A stretch of 64,000 nucleotides of DNA from Rhodobacterales bacterium RIFCSPHIGHO2_02_FULL_62_130 (GTDB lineage: Bacteria; Pseudomonadota; Alphaproteobacteria; Rhodobacterales; Rhodobacteraceae). Shown here piece by piece: positions 16,954-26,415 of the stretch. Where the stretch lies: positions 62,001 through 126,000 of the forward strand of contig MHZT01000046.1 of NCBI GenBank assembly GCA_001828855.1, given 5' to 3'. The stretch's first letter is position 1. Every line of letters starts with the position of its first letter. Both the position numbers and the translations under genes were made by a program. The notes beneath the pieces are model-generated. The model did not search any database and was not told where the DNA came from. It saw only the letters and a program-made list of their open reading frames with translations.

Positions 16954-17760
16954 CTACCTTGCCGCAATCGTGGCCAGGGGCGGTGCCGCGGGCGGATCGC
17001 GCTGAAAGATCAGATTCATCAAGGCGGCCTTGGCCACGGCCTGCGCGGTGGTGTCGACACTTAGCGCCTCGCGAGCAAGGCGCAGGTGTTTTTCCACCAT
17101 CGCGGGCGAGACCGCCATCAGCAGCGCCACGTCCTGCGTGGTCTTGCCATCAGCCACCCATTCCAGCGCCTCACGCTGGCGCTGCGTCAAGGACCGCCGC
17201 CGTGTGACAATCGGAAGTTGGATCAGCTTCAGATGCATGGCATGGGCAATCGCCAGAATCTCGTCCCGCTTTTGCGCGAAAATCGCATCCACAGCCACAT
17301 GATCCAGCCCCGGATCTGCTATCAACCCCAAAGCCCCTTTGGCGCGGGTCGAGGTTTCAGGAAAACTGACGGAAACCCCCGCCACGATCCCCAAAGCCCC
17401 GTTCTGCCGTACGGTTTCCATCTCTTCAGGCGACAATTTTCCCGCCAGCGCCGCTTCGCGCACCCAAGTCCAGGTGCAGGCACCCTCATTGTTTTGCGCC
17501 CAGCGAAAGGCCGGCGTGCGGGCGTAAAAGCCGTTGCGAAAGTAGAATTGCGCGTAGGCGTCATCCGCAGTGGTCAGAAACAGCGCATCATCCGGGTCGC
17601 CCACGGCGCGGATATTGCGAAAACGGGTAAACCCGTAATTCACCCGTCCAAAGCCAAGCCCGGCGAAATGCGCGGTCGCAATGCTCCAGACCCGAGCCGT
17701 CGTGCTGGCCTCTGCGATGGCGATAATGCGCGACAGTAGGGCTGTCACTGTCTGCTCCAT
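16954..17760 (-). CDS. LuxR-family regulator with autoinducer-binding domain (LuxR solo)
   Basis: About 268 residues from ATG 17760 (MEQTVTALLSR); ATG 17817 (with AAGGA only 2 nt away) and ATG 17850 are alternatives. The N-terminal part (about 20-170) looks like an acyl-homoserine-lactone-binding domain (FGRVNYGFTRFRN, FYARTPAFRWAQNN, GVSVSFPETSTRAKGALGL), and the C-terminal part is a LuxR helix-turn-helix (LTQRQREALEWVADGKTTQDVALLMAVSPAMVEKHLRLAREAL). No luxI synthase is adjacent, so it is an orphan or solo receptor. It is divergent from the FAD oxidoreductase gene, a possible target. Confidence 0.88.
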   Translation of the reverse strand: MEQTVTALLSRIIAIAEASTTARVWSIATAHFAGLGFGRVNYGFTRFRNIRAVGDPDDALFLTTADDAYAQFYFRNGFYARTPAFRWAQNNEGACTWTWVREAALAGKLSPEEMETVRQNGALGIVAGVSVSFPETSTRAKGALGLIADPGLDHVAVDAIFAQKRDEILAIAHAMHLKLIQLPIVTRRRSLTQRQREALEWVADGKTTQDVALLMAVSPAMVEKHLRLAREALSVDTTAQAVAKAALMNLIFQRDPPAAPPLATIAAR

Positions 17761-17866
17761 TCTGCCGCGATCGCAAAATACCGGGCGCGGGTTGTCCTTA
17801 AGCTGCTGTTCCGTCATATCCTTGTCACAGGCGGTCTGTCGAGGCCGCAAAGGGCTGAGGGTGAAA

Positions 17867-19048
17867 ATGACGGCAAATCGGGCGGATGTTGTGGTGATGG
17901 GCGGGGCGGTGATGGGGGCCTCGGTGGCCTATTGGCTGACCCGCTTTCAACCCGGCCTCAAGGTTCTGGTCGTCGAACGTGACCCCAGCTTTGCACGATC
18001 ATCCACCGCCCTTTCCGTAGCCTCGATCCGCAGCCAGTTCACCACGGCGGTCAATGTGGCGATTTCGCGGTTTGGCATTGAATTTATTCGGGATTTTCAG
18101 ACCAAGCTGGGGGTGGATGTCGGCATCGGATCGCTGGGGTTCAAGGAAAACGGCTATCTGTTTCTGGCCCATTCCGCCGAGGGTGCGGGGCTTTTGACCG
18201 GCTTTGCCGAAATGCAGCGCAGGCTTGGCGCCGCCACCGAAGTCTGGTCGCCCGACCAGATCAAGGCGCGGTTTGACTGGCTGAACACCGAGGACCTGAC
18301 CGCCGGAAGCTTTGGCCCGCGCGATGAGGGCTGGTTTGACAATATGGGCTTGCTGGCAGGCTTTCGCGCCGCCGCAAAGGCACAGGGCGCAAGTTTTGTG
18401 ACGGATGAGGTCACAGGCATCGAGGTTACATCTGGCCGCGTGACGGGGGTGCATCTGGGGCAGGGCGGGCTTGTTGCCTGCGCCGCCGCAATCAACGCCG
18501 CCGGAACGCGGGCCTCGGTGGTGGCGCGGATGGCGGGCCTTGATCTTCCTGTCGAGCCGCGCAAGCGCACCGTTTTCGTGATCGACGCGCCCAACGCCCG
18601 CCACTCCGATGCGCCCTTGCTGGTGGACCGCGGCTTTTACCTGCGTCCCGAGCAAGGCCACTGGATCACCGCCACCGTGCCGGATCAGGACGGCCCGTGC
18701 GACGCCACCGATTTCGAGCCGGACCTGCATCTGTTCGAGGATGTGATCTGGGAACAACTTTACCACCGCGCGCCGGGCTTTGATGCGGTCAAGGTGGTGC
18801 GCCACTGGGTTGGCCATTACGCCTATAACACGCTGGACCAGAACGCGCTGTTGGGTCCGCATCCCGACGTGCCGAACCTGTTCTTCATGAACGGCTTTTC
18901 CGGCCACGGCTTGCAGCAATCTCCGGCAGTCGGTCGTGGCATCGCGGAACATCTGCTGACAGGCGGCTGGCAAAGCCTTGATCTCTCCGATCTGGCCGTA
19001 GACCGCGTCCTGACGGGCAATGCGTTTCCCGAATTCGCAATTGTCTGA
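17867..19048 (+). CDS. FAD-dependent oxidoreductase (DAO/glycine oxidase family)
   Basis: 393 residues from ATG 17867 (GAGGGTG upstream; GTG 17861 is an alternative). Rossmann dinucleotide motif VVVMGGAVMGASVAYWL (about 8-24) with the acidic residue at the end of strand 2 (VVERD), a substrate domain, and the C-terminal FAD motif FFMNGFSGHGLQQSPAVGRGIAEHL. This is the D-amino-acid oxidase fold (sarcosine, dimethylglycine or glycine oxidases). The amine substrate cannot be deduced. Divergent from the LuxR solo gene. Confidence 0.88.
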   Translation: MTANRADVVVMGGAVMGASVAYWLTRFQPGLKVLVVERDPSFARSSTALSVASIRSQFTTAVNVAISRFGIEFIRDFQTKLGVDVGIGSLGFKENGYLFLAHSAEGAGLLTGFAEMQRRLGAATEVWSPDQIKARFDWLNTEDLTAGSFGPRDEGWFDNMGLLAGFRAAAKAQGASFVTDEVTGIEVTSGRVTGVHLGQGGLVACAAAINAAGTRASVVARMAGLDLPVEPRKRTVFVIDAPNARHSDAPLLVDRGFYLRPEQGHWITATVPDQDGPCDATDFEPDLHLFEDVIWEQLYHRAPGFDAVKVVRHWVGHYAYNTLDQNALLGPHPDVPNLFFMNGFSGHGLQQSPAVGRGIAEHLLTGGWQSLDLSDLAVDRVLTGNAFPEFAIV

Positions 19049-19173
19049 TTTCGTGCTGTCCAAAGGCCTTAGGGCGCGATCTTGAGGTCTTTGGGTAAGA
19101 GTTTATATTACATAATATCTATTATCGGACAAATTAATCCACAAAATCGTAGAGCAGCCCTACACCCCCGCCA

Positions 19174-19776
19174 TCACACCAGATTGCGGTCGCGGGCGAT
19201 CATGGCGGCGTGGGTGCGGTTTTTGGCGCCCAGTTTGCGGCTCATGGTTTTGACATGCAGTTTGACGGTGACTTCCTGCAGATCATGGTCGCGGGCGATT
19301 TCCTTGTTGGACTTGCCTTCGCAGATCCCGCGCAGCACATCGACTTCGCGCGGTGACAGGAGCAGGTCTTTCTTGGCGATGTCTTTCTTCATCATGCTCA
19401 TGGGCGCAAAGGTTTCCCCCGCGATCATGAACCGCGCTGCCGCCACCATGGACCGCGAGCCAAGCGTTTTGGGAACAAAGCCTGCAGCACCCATCGCCAA
19501 GGCCTGTTCGGCCACAGTGGTCGAGGCTGCCCCCGACATAAGCGCGACCGGATGTCCGGCGTTGGCGGCCATCATCCGCTTAAGCCCCTCAAGCCCGTTC
19601 ATCCCCGGCATGTCGTAATCGATCAGCACCAGATCAAAGGATGTGGCCACCTTGGTCGCGGCCAAGGCCTCGTCCAGAGTCGAGGCCATCTGCACCTCGT
19701 CAAAGCCTTCCCGTTCCAGAAAGGCGGCAATCGTTTCGCGGACCAAATCATGATCGTCAGCTACGAGAACCCGCAT
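19174..19776 (-). CDS. NarL/FixJ-type response regulator
   Basis: 200 residues. Receiver domain (1-120) with acidic pocket ADDHD, phosphoacceptor in LIDYDMPGMNG (about residue 54), MSGA and the switch lysine FVPKTLG; C-terminal LuxR-type helix-turn-helix (LSPREVDVLRGICEGKSNKEIARDHDLQEVTVKLHVKTMSRKL). Start ATG 19776 with AAAGGA upstream. It is divergent from the SUOX-fold protein and hybrid kinase genes, which suggests it is their output regulator. The last 125 nt before the next gene are unusually AT-rich and hold no gene. Confidence 0.92.
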   Translation of the reverse strand: MRVLVADDHDLVRETIAAFLEREGFDEVQMASTLDEALAATKVATSFDLVLIDYDMPGMNGLEGLKRMMAANAGHPVALMSGAASTTVAEQALAMGAAGFVPKTLGSRSMVAAARFMIAGETFAPMSMMKKDIAKKDLLLSPREVDVLRGICEGKSNKEIARDHDLQEVTVKLHVKTMSRKLGAKNRTHAAMIARDRNLV

Positions 19777-20069
19777 CTTTTCCTTTCATCGGCCGCGCAT
19801 ATCCGCATACGCCCACACCGCATCACGACAGCCAGCACCCCTGCCCCAGATAGGCTATATCGATAGGGAGCATGCTACCAAGACTTTTGCATGGAGTATC
19901 ACATGCATTTCACAAGGCAAAGCCTTACGGGTCGTCAAACAAGAAGCATCAGATAGTTATCCTATCCGAAAGGATATTCAGGTATCCAAATGCGCCGTAT
20001 CTCGGAACCGCCATGTTATGGCACAGATATGCCATATGGGCTAGGCTGCACGCCAAAAGGGAGATTTAC

Positions 20070-20582
20070 ATGTTCAGGTTTTGGATTGCGGCGCCTTTGC
20101 TGTTGCTGCTGTCTTTGTTGCCGCTGCGCGCCGAGGTGGCACCGCTTGCCCAACCCACGGATGCGGTGATGCTGACGGTCACCGGCGCGATCGGCGTGAC
20201 AAATGCCGAGGATGCTGCCGTTTTCGATCTGAAGATGCTGCAAGACATCGGTGTGACCGGATTTGCTACCTCGACCACATGGACGACGGGTGTGGTCCAG
20301 TTTGACGGCGTATCGCTCAAGGCGCTGCTGGATCGTCTTGGCGTCGTCTCCGGCACGCTGAAGATGTATGCCGTCAATGATTATGCCGTCGAAGTTCCGG
20401 TCTCGGACGCGGTTGAGGGCGGTCCTATCCTTGCCTACGCGCAGGACGGAAAGCAGATGTCGGTGCGCGACAAAGGCCCGTTGTGGCTAGTCTATCCGTT
20501 TGATCTTGATCCAGAATACCGCACCGAAGTGATCTATTCGCGCAGTATCTGGCAATTGGTCAAGATTGAGGTCGTGCCATAA
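20070..20582 (+). CDS. Periplasmic SUOX-fold protein, PruR-like putative pterin receptor
   Basis: 170 residues from ATG 20070 (AAGGGAG upstream). Signal peptide FWIAAPLLLLLSLLPLRAEV, then one compact domain with LTVTGAIGVTN, FDLKMLQDIGVTGFATSTTWT, GVSLKALLDRLGV and ending QLVKIEVV: the sulfite-oxidase molybdopterin-binding fold. There is no cysteine at all, so the molybdenum-ligating cysteine of true enzymes is missing. The gene end lies next to the start of a hybrid histidine kinase with a periplasmic loop. Known PruR proteins have this fold, bind pterins and gate membrane signalling partners; assigning that role here is inference. The 293-nt upstream region contains only the divergent promoters and small inverted repeats. 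Confidence 0.75.
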   Translation: MFRFWIAAPLLLLLSLLPLRAEVAPLAQPTDAVMLTVTGAIGVTNAEDAAVFDLKMLQDIGVTGFATSTTWTTGVVQFDGVSLKALLDRLGVVSGTLKMYAVNDYAVEVPVSDAVEGGPILAYAQDGKQMSVRDKGPLWLVYPFDLDPEYRTEVIYSRSIWQLVKIEVVP

Positions 20583-20607
20583 ACCGCCGAGGCCGGAAGC
20601 ATCTTTC

Positions 20608-23226
20608 GTGACACCGTTACACACCCAGACCAGATCGACGGGCAGGATCATCAGAGTCCTGTTCGTTGGCGTGATCCTGCTGCTTTGCACGCTGGGGATC
20701 GCGTTTCTGACGTTTGATGTAGGCCGGAAGATCGCAGCGCAGGCCACGGCCAGTTCCGACAATATCCAGTGGTCCCTGTCGCAGATCGATGTCGAGGTGC
20801 TAAGCCTGCACACCGCAATCGCGGCGGCCAATGAGGGCGCAGGCACGCTTGAGCAGGTGCGCAGCCGCTTTGACGTGTTCTACAGCCGTGCCACCACCTT
20901 CAAGACCAGCGATGTATTTTCGATCCTGCACAGCAACGAGGATTACATGAAGGGTCTGGATGAAATCTGGGCCTTTTTGGATCACACCACACCGCTGATC
21001 GATGGTCCCGATACCGTCTTGCAGGCCAATCTGCCGCAGATCGAGCGCGACGTTGCAAACCTGCACCGCGCGACCCGCACCATTGCGCTGACAGGCATCA
21101 AGGTTTTTGCCGAAAAGGCCGATGCAGATCGGGCAGGTGTCACCAGAACATTGTCCGAGGTTGCGCTGCTGACTTTGGTGCTGATTGCGGTGCTGGTGGG
21201 TCTGGTCTGGGTCTTGCTGCGGGTGGACCGGCAAAACCAGAACCGCGCCCGTGAAAACCAGATGACGCTGGCGCGGATGGAGGCGGTTGTAACCTCGGCA
21301 CTGGATGCGGTGATCGTGGTTGACAGCACCGGCACCGTGCTTGAATTCAACACCTCGGCCGAACTGATTTCCGGTTTCAGCCGCGAAGAGGCCATTGGCG
21401 CCAATCTTACCGAGTTGATTGTGCCGGATCACCTGATAGCGGCCCATACCCGGGGCATGGCGCGCTATCGGGCCAGCGCACGCACCACCATCCTTGGCCG
21501 GGGCCGGATCAGGATGGAGGCCAAGCGCCGCGATGGCACCTTGTTCCCGATCGAACTGTCGATTTCGCGGGCGTGGTCCGATCAGGGCGAGATTTTCGTG
21601 TCCTATCTGCGGGACGTGACCGATCAGGTTGCGGCAGAGCAGGAATTGCTGCGCGCCCGCGACGCGGCACTTGCGGCAGCCAAGGCAAAGTCCGATCTGC
21701 TGGCGGTGATGAGCCATGAAATGCGGACGCCGCTGAACGGCATGATCGGCACCATCGAATTGCTGGGCGATACCGAATTGACCAAGCGCCAGCGCAGTCT
21801 GCTTCAGGTGATGGAAACCTCGGGGCGGTTGCTGCTGCATCATGTCAATGACGTGCTGGACATCTCGCGGCTTGACAGTGGCAAGATGCCTTTGCACCCC
21901 GAACGCGTCGATCTGGCAGTTCTGATCGACGAGGTTTTTGACAACCAGCGCGCAGCGGCGGCGGCCAATGGCAACAGCTTGCGGGCAAATCTGCCCCCTG
22001 CCCCGCAAAGCCATGTGATCTGCGATCCGATGCAACTGCGTCAGGTTCTGCTGAACCTTGTCGGCAATGCGATCAAATTCACCAAGAATGGCAGCATCAG
22101 CGTCGACGTTATTGCCGCCGAGGCCGATGCCGAGGGCATGACAGAGTTCCGCGTGATCGATACCGGTATCGGCATCGCCTCGGACGAGGTGGCGCGGATA
22201 TTCGAGGATTTCGTCACACTTGACGCATCTTACGCACGCTCATCCGGTGGCACGGGCCTTGGGCTTGGCATCTCGCGCCGGATTGTGCAAAGCATGGGCG
22301 GCTCGATTTCGGTCGAAAGCAGCCTTGGCCAGGGCAGCACGTTCTGTGTGCGTGTGCCGCTGCCGCTTGCCCCTGTTGACCATCCCGAACCCCTGCCGCA
22401 AAACGCATCAGGTCACACCATGGAACCACATACCCCTGCCTTGCCGGATCAGAACAAGCGCTTGCAAGTGCTTGTGGTCGAGGACAATCCGGTGAACCGT
22501 CTTGTCGTGCGCGAAATGCTGCAGGCCCAAGGCCATAACGTCCATGAGGCGCATGACGGCGAAGAAGGCGTTCAGGCCGCTGCCGCCCACCGGTTCGATG
22601 TGATCCTGATGGACATCTCGATGCCCCGCATGGATGGGCTTGAGGCTACGCGGGCCATTCGGGCCGGTAACGGCATCTCGCATGCGGTTCCGATTATCGC
22701 GCTGACCGCCCATGCGCTTGAGGACGAGGTGACAACCTTCCTCGGGGCCGGTATGCAGCTTGTCCTTAACAAACCGGTAAGCGGCAAGGCGCTTGCCAAA
22801 TCGCTGAAAGAGGCACTCTCGATGGCTCCGACCCCTGCCCCCACCCTGTCGCACGGCCCCGCTTCGGGATTGATCGATGCCGATCTTTTGACCGAGCTGT
22901 TCGAAACGCTGGGCGCGGCCCGCGGGGCAGATATGCTGCTCAAATTCCTGACAGCCACAGATGCCGATCTCCCCGGCATTGCAGCAAGAATATCCGCCGG
23001 CACCCAGCCCCTGACCGACACCCAGCGCGAGGTTCACAAGCTGGCCGGGTCTGCTGCGATCTTCGGGGCGAAGGCGCTGAATGCTGCACTGCGCGACATG
23101 GAAGCCGCCTGCAAGGCCGGTGATACGGCGGCGCTGGTCCCGGCGGCGCAGGGTCTGACCTCGCTTTGGGTGCAAAGCCGTGCCGCCCTTGTCGCCGTGC
23201 AAGAGAGTGAGTCTGCCAAGGGCTGA
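20608..23226 (+). CDS. Hybrid sensor histidine kinase with PAS, receiver and HPt domains
   Basis: About 872 residues from GTG 20608 (GGAAG 8 nt upstream); an in-frame TTG at 20566 overlaps the previous gene and is less likely. Order: transmembrane helix 1 (about 15-37), periplasmic helical segment of about 150 residues, transmembrane helix 2 (about 190-212), PAS domain (about 230-345), HisKA with phospho-His370 (SHEMRTPLNGM), HATPase (GNAIKF; DTGIGI; GGTGLGLGIS), receiver with Asp669 (MDISMPRMDG), and HPt with His810 (VHKLAGSAAIFG). The domain layout is ArcB/BarA-like. It probably senses the state of the adjacent periplasmic SUOX-fold protein and phosphorylates the divergent NarL-type regulator. 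Confidence 0.93.
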   Translation: MTPLHTQTRSTGRIIRVLFVGVILLLCTLGIAFLTFDVGRKIAAQATASSDNIQWSLSQIDVEVLSLHTAIAAANEGAGTLEQVRSRFDVFYSRATTFKTSDVFSILHSNEDYMKGLDEIWAFLDHTTPLIDGPDTVLQANLPQIERDVANLHRATRTIALTGIKVFAEKADADRAGVTRTLSEVALLTLVLIAVLVGLVWVLLRVDRQNQNRARENQMTLARMEAVVTSALDAVIVVDSTGTVLEFNTSAELISGFSREEAIGANLTELIVPDHLIAAHTRGMARYRASARTTILGRGRIRMEAKRRDGTLFPIELSISRAWSDQGEIFVSYLRDVTDQVAAEQELLRARDAALAAAKAKSDLLAVMSHEMRTPLNGMIGTIELLGDTELTKRQRSLLQVMETSGRLLLHHVNDVLDISRLDSGKMPLHPERVDLAVLIDEVFDNQRAAAAANGNSLRANLPPAPQSHVICDPMQLRQVLLNLVGNAIKFTKNGSISVDVIAAEADAEGMTEFRVIDTGIGIASDEVARIFEDFVTLDASYARSSGGTGLGLGISRRIVQSMGGSISVESSLGQGSTFCVRVPLPLAPVDHPEPLPQNASGHTMEPHTPALPDQNKRLQVLVVEDNPVNRLVVREMLQAQGHNVHEAHDGEEGVQAAAAHRFDVILMDISMPRMDGLEATRAIRAGNGISHAVPIIALTAHALEDEVTTFLGAGMQLVLNKPVSGKALAKSLKEALSMAPTPAPTLSHGPASGLIDADLLTELFETLGAARGADMLLKFLTATDADLPGIAARISAGTQPLTDTQREVHKLAGSAAIFGAKALNAALRDMEAACKAGDTAALVPAAQGLTSLWVQSRAALVAVQESESAKG

Positions 23227-23279
23227 TCCGCAGTTCCGGCAAGCCCATAGGCTACGGTGGCAAACGGCTTACATGAATA

Positions 23280-23320
23280 AAACCGCGCGCAGCGTCCCTA
23301 AGGGTGCCGCGCGCGGTTTA
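23280..23320. terminator. Bidirectional terminator between hybrid kinase and RND pump
   Basis: AAACCGCGCGC (23280-23290) pairs with GCGCGCGGTTT (23309-23319) around an 18-nt loop; A/T-rich flanks (AATAAA and TTTATTTC) give short U tracts on both strands. It lies at the convergent junction of the two genes. Confidence 0.8.
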
Positions 23321-23322
23321 TT

Positions 23323-26300
23323 TCACTTCGCGGCACGCAAGCCGAACCAGCGGCGCTTCTTGCGCGGCCCATCCCCCCGCGTCACCAGCATCAGCAAGGA
23401 CGGGATCACGATCAGCGTCAGGATGGTGGCAAAAGCCAGCCCGAAGACAATCGCGCTGGACAGCGAAATCCACCACTGGGTGGACGGTGCGCCGAAGGTG
23501 GTTTCATGGTTCAGCAGTTCAAGGTTCAACCCGAAGGCAATCGGCAGCACCCCCAGAATCGCGGTCAGCGCCGTTAGCACGACGGGGCGCGCGCGTTCGC
23601 GGCAGGTTTCAAGAATGGCCTCGATCTTGGGCATGCCCTCATGGCGCAGGGTGTCGTAGGTGTCGATCAACACGATGTTGTTGTTCACCACCACCCCCGC
23701 CAATGCGATGATGCCGATGCCGGTCATAACCACGCCAAAGGGCTGGCCCATGATCAACAGGCCCAGCAACACGCCGATGGTCGACATCACCACCGCCGAC
23801 AGCACCAGACCGACCGAGATAAAGCGGTTGAACTGCGCCAGAAGCACGATGAAAATCAGGAACATCGCCGCGCCAAAGGCTTTGCCAAGGAAAGCCCCTG
23901 CCGCCGCCTGCTCTTCATCCTCACCCGCCAGCTTCCAGCGGATGCCAGCCGCCTCCAGCCCCGATTTTTCAAGCTCGGCAGTGATCGCGGCGCGCACGCC
24001 ATCGGCCTGCACGCCTTCCTTGATACCGGCCTGCACCGTCACGGTGCGGGTGGCATCGATCCGGCGCAATTCGCCCGTGGTCGGGGCCGCTACGCGCGTC
24101 ACAAAGTTGGAAATCGGCACCGAGCCTTGCGCGGTCTGGATACGCAACTGGTCCAGCGCCATGATGGTGCGCTGATCTTCCGGCAGACGCAGCACGATAT
24201 CCACCGCGTCATCCGCGCCCGCAGGCCGGAAATCCGACAGCTTCAGCCCGCCGGTGACAAGCTGCACCATCGCGCCCACTGTGCCGGGGGCGATGCCATA
24301 GCGCGCCGCAGCGCCGCGATCCACCCGCAACTCCCAGTCCACGCCGGGGGGCGGCAAGCCGCTGTCCACGTCGATCACCGACGGCACCGCCGACAGCTTG
24401 TCCGCCACCGCGCGGGCGGCATCGTTCAGCCCCGCCGGGTCCGCTGCCGACAGTTCGATCTGAATCGCCTTGCCAGTGGGCGGGCCGGCCTGTGGCACCG
24501 ACACCTCGATATCCACCCCCGGAATCCCCACCATCGCCGCGCGCAGATCCGACAGGATGGCATTGGCATTCTTGCGCTCGCGCCAGTCGACAAACTCATA
24601 CTGGATCACGCCGATCACATCGGCGGCCACGTTATTGCCGCCGCCGCCTGCCTTGCCCGAACGGGTGTAAACCGTCTCGACCCCCGGCCAACCCAGAATC
24701 CGCGCCTCGGCCTGCTTGACCAGCGCGTCCTTTTCCTCGATCGACAGGTTGCCGCGTGCCTTGACGTAAAGCAGGCCATATTCCGGCTCGACATTGGGGA
24801 AAAACTCTACGCCCGAACCGTATTTGCCGTAGGTATAAGGCACCGCCACCAGCAGACCTGTCGCAAGAAACAGCACCATAACCGGATGCCGCACCGCACG
24901 GCCCACCAGCCACATATAGGCACCGTCCTTGGCATGCGGCGGCTCTTTGAACGGCTTGGCGATCAGCGCGCCCAGCGTCGGCACGAAGATCAGCGCATAG
25001 ACCAAGGACGCCGACAGCGTGACGATCAGCGTGATCGGCATGTATTTCATGAACTCGCCGACGATGCCGGGCCAGAACAGCAAGGGCGAGAACGCCGCAA
25101 TCCGCGTCAGGGTGGCCGCAATCACCGGACCCGCCATGCGGTGAGAGGCCATCGCAAAGGCGTCGCGCTTGTCCATGCCCTCATTCATCCGGCGTTCCGC
25201 GAATTCGGTGACGATGATCGCATCATCCACCAGCATCCCCACCGCCAGAATAAGGCTGAACAGCACCACAAGGTTCACCGTCAGCCCCGCAAGTGACAAG
25301 GCAAGGATGCCCATCAGGAACGAGGCCGGAATCGCAAGGCCGATCAGGATCGAAGCCCGCCCCGACAGGGCGTAAAGGATCACGATGAACACAAGGATCA
25401 CTGCCGTCAGCACCGAGTTTTGCAGATCGGCCAGCAACTGCCGGATGTCCTTGGATTTATCCTGACTGAAGGTCACCACCACGCCTTCGGGCAGCAGTTT
25501 CTGGAATTCGGCGGTGATCGCCTTCACCCCGTCCACTGTCGCAATCAGGTTGGCGCCTGTGCGCTTGGATACCTCGATGGCCACCGCCGTTTCGCCGTTC
25601 AGGCGGGTGATGGTTTCGGGGTCTTTGTAGGTGGGCCGGATTGACGCGATGTCCGATGCCTTCACCAGCGCCGTGTCATTCGAGATGATCGGCAGATCGG
25701 CCACGTCCTTGGCGGTTTCGATCAGCGATGGCACCTTGATGGCATAGCGGCCCTCGGCCCCTTCCAGCGCGCCTGCGGCAACCAGTTGGTTGTTGGCGGC
25801 AAAGCCTGCGATCAGCATATCGGGGCGCAGGCCATAGGAGGCAAGCTTGGTCGGATCGACGATCACTTCGACCAGATCATCGCGCACACCTTGCAGGGAC
25901 GCATCCAGCACGCCCGGATCTTCCTCGACCCTGTCGCGCAACTCGCGCCCTGCTTTTGCCAGCACCTTTTCCGGCACATCGCCCGACAGCGTGATCACCA
26001 GAACCGGAAACTCGGAAATATTGACTTCGTTCACCGAAGGCTCATCCGCGCCGCTGGGCAATTCACGCCGCGCCTGCGCCACCTTGTTGCGAACGTCCTG
26101 CAAGGCCTTGTCCAGATCGGCCCCGGCCTGAAATTCGATCACCACGTTGCCACCGCCCTGATAGGCGGTCGAGTTCATCTTCTTGATGCCAGTGATGGAT
26201 TTCAGCGCTGTTTCCATCGGGCGGAGCAACAGCCGTTCACTATCCTCGGGCGAGATGCCCTGATAGCCAAGGCTGACATAGATGATCGGAATCTGGATAT

Positions 26301-26415
26301 CCGGTTCGGCCTCTTTGGGGATATTCACATAGGCCATCGCGCCGGACAGCATCAGGAACACCAGAACCGACAGCGTCAGCCGCGCGTTGGCAATCGCGGT
26401 TTCAACAATTTTCAT
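23323..26415 (-). CDS. RND efflux permease (AcrB/HAE-1-like)
   Basis: A 1030-residue inner-membrane pump of the usual length. It starts with a transmembrane helix (ANARLTLSVLVFLMLSGAMAYVN), has two large periplasmic loops each followed by five or more helices, and the proton-relay Asp pair in helix 4 (LAVGMLVDDAIIVTEFAERR). The porter-domain motifs RNKVAQARRELP and SLGYQGISPEDSERLLLRPME are typical of proton-driven exporters of small hydrophobic compounds. Its ATG overlaps the stop of the adaptor gene by 4 nt. No outer-membrane channel gene is adjacent, so it presumably uses a TolC encoded elsewhere. Confidence 0.95.
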   Translation of the reverse strand: MKIVETAIANARLTLSVLVFLMLSGAMAYVNIPKEAEPDIQIPIIYVSLGYQGISPEDSERLLLRPMETALKSITGIKKMNSTAYQGGGNVVIEFQAGADLDKALQDVRNKVAQARRELPSGADEPSVNEVNISEFPVLVITLSGDVPEKVLAKAGRELRDRVEEDPGVLDASLQGVRDDLVEVIVDPTKLASYGLRPDMLIAGFAANNQLVAAGALEGAEGRYAIKVPSLIETAKDVADLPIISNDTALVKASDIASIRPTYKDPETITRLNGETAVAIEVSKRTGANLIATVDGVKAITAEFQKLLPEGVVVTFSQDKSKDIRQLLADLQNSVLTAVILVFIVILYALSGRASILIGLAIPASFLMGILALSLAGLTVNLVVLFSLILAVGMLVDDAIIVTEFAERRMNEGMDKRDAFAMASHRMAGPVIAATLTRIAAFSPLLFWPGIVGEFMKYMPITLIVTLSASLVYALIFVPTLGALIAKPFKEPPHAKDGAYMWLVGRAVRHPVMVLFLATGLLVAVPYTYGKYGSGVEFFPNVEPEYGLLYVKARGNLSIEEKDALVKQAEARILGWPGVETVYTRSGKAGGGGNNVAADVIGVIQYEFVDWRERKNANAILSDLRAAMVGIPGVDIEVSVPQAGPPTGKAIQIELSAADPAGLNDAARAVADKLSAVPSVIDVDSGLPPPGVDWELRVDRGAAARYGIAPGTVGAMVQLVTGGLKLSDFRPAGADDAVDIVLRLPEDQRTIMALDQLRIQTAQGSVPISNFVTRVAAPTTGELRRIDATRTVTVQAGIKEGVQADGVRAAITAELEKSGLEAAGIRWKLAGEDEEQAAAGAFLGKAFGAAMFLIFIVLLAQFNRFISVGLVLSAVVMSTIGVLLGLLIMGQPFGVVMTGIGIIALAGVVVNNNIVLIDTYDTLRHEGMPKIEAILETCRERARPVVLTALTAILGVLPIAFGLNLELLNHETTFGAPSTQWWISLSSAIVFGLAFATILTLIVIPSLLMLVTRGDGPRKKRRWFGLRAAK

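Noticed and set aside
16571-16967. Two small minus-strand frames (104 and 128 codons) downstream of luxR
   Set aside because: They run through the tsf and minus-strand terminators and show no family resemblance; the region is better explained as structured non-coding sequence.
17600-17900. luxI synthase next to the LuxR gene
   Set aside because: Both flanks were read on both strands; only the FAD oxidoreductase and tsf are present.
19095-19150. AT-rich patch as a horizontally acquired fragment or replication origin
   Set aside because: Only about 55 nt, without DnaA boxes, repeats or neighbouring mobile genes; most simply an intergenic region.
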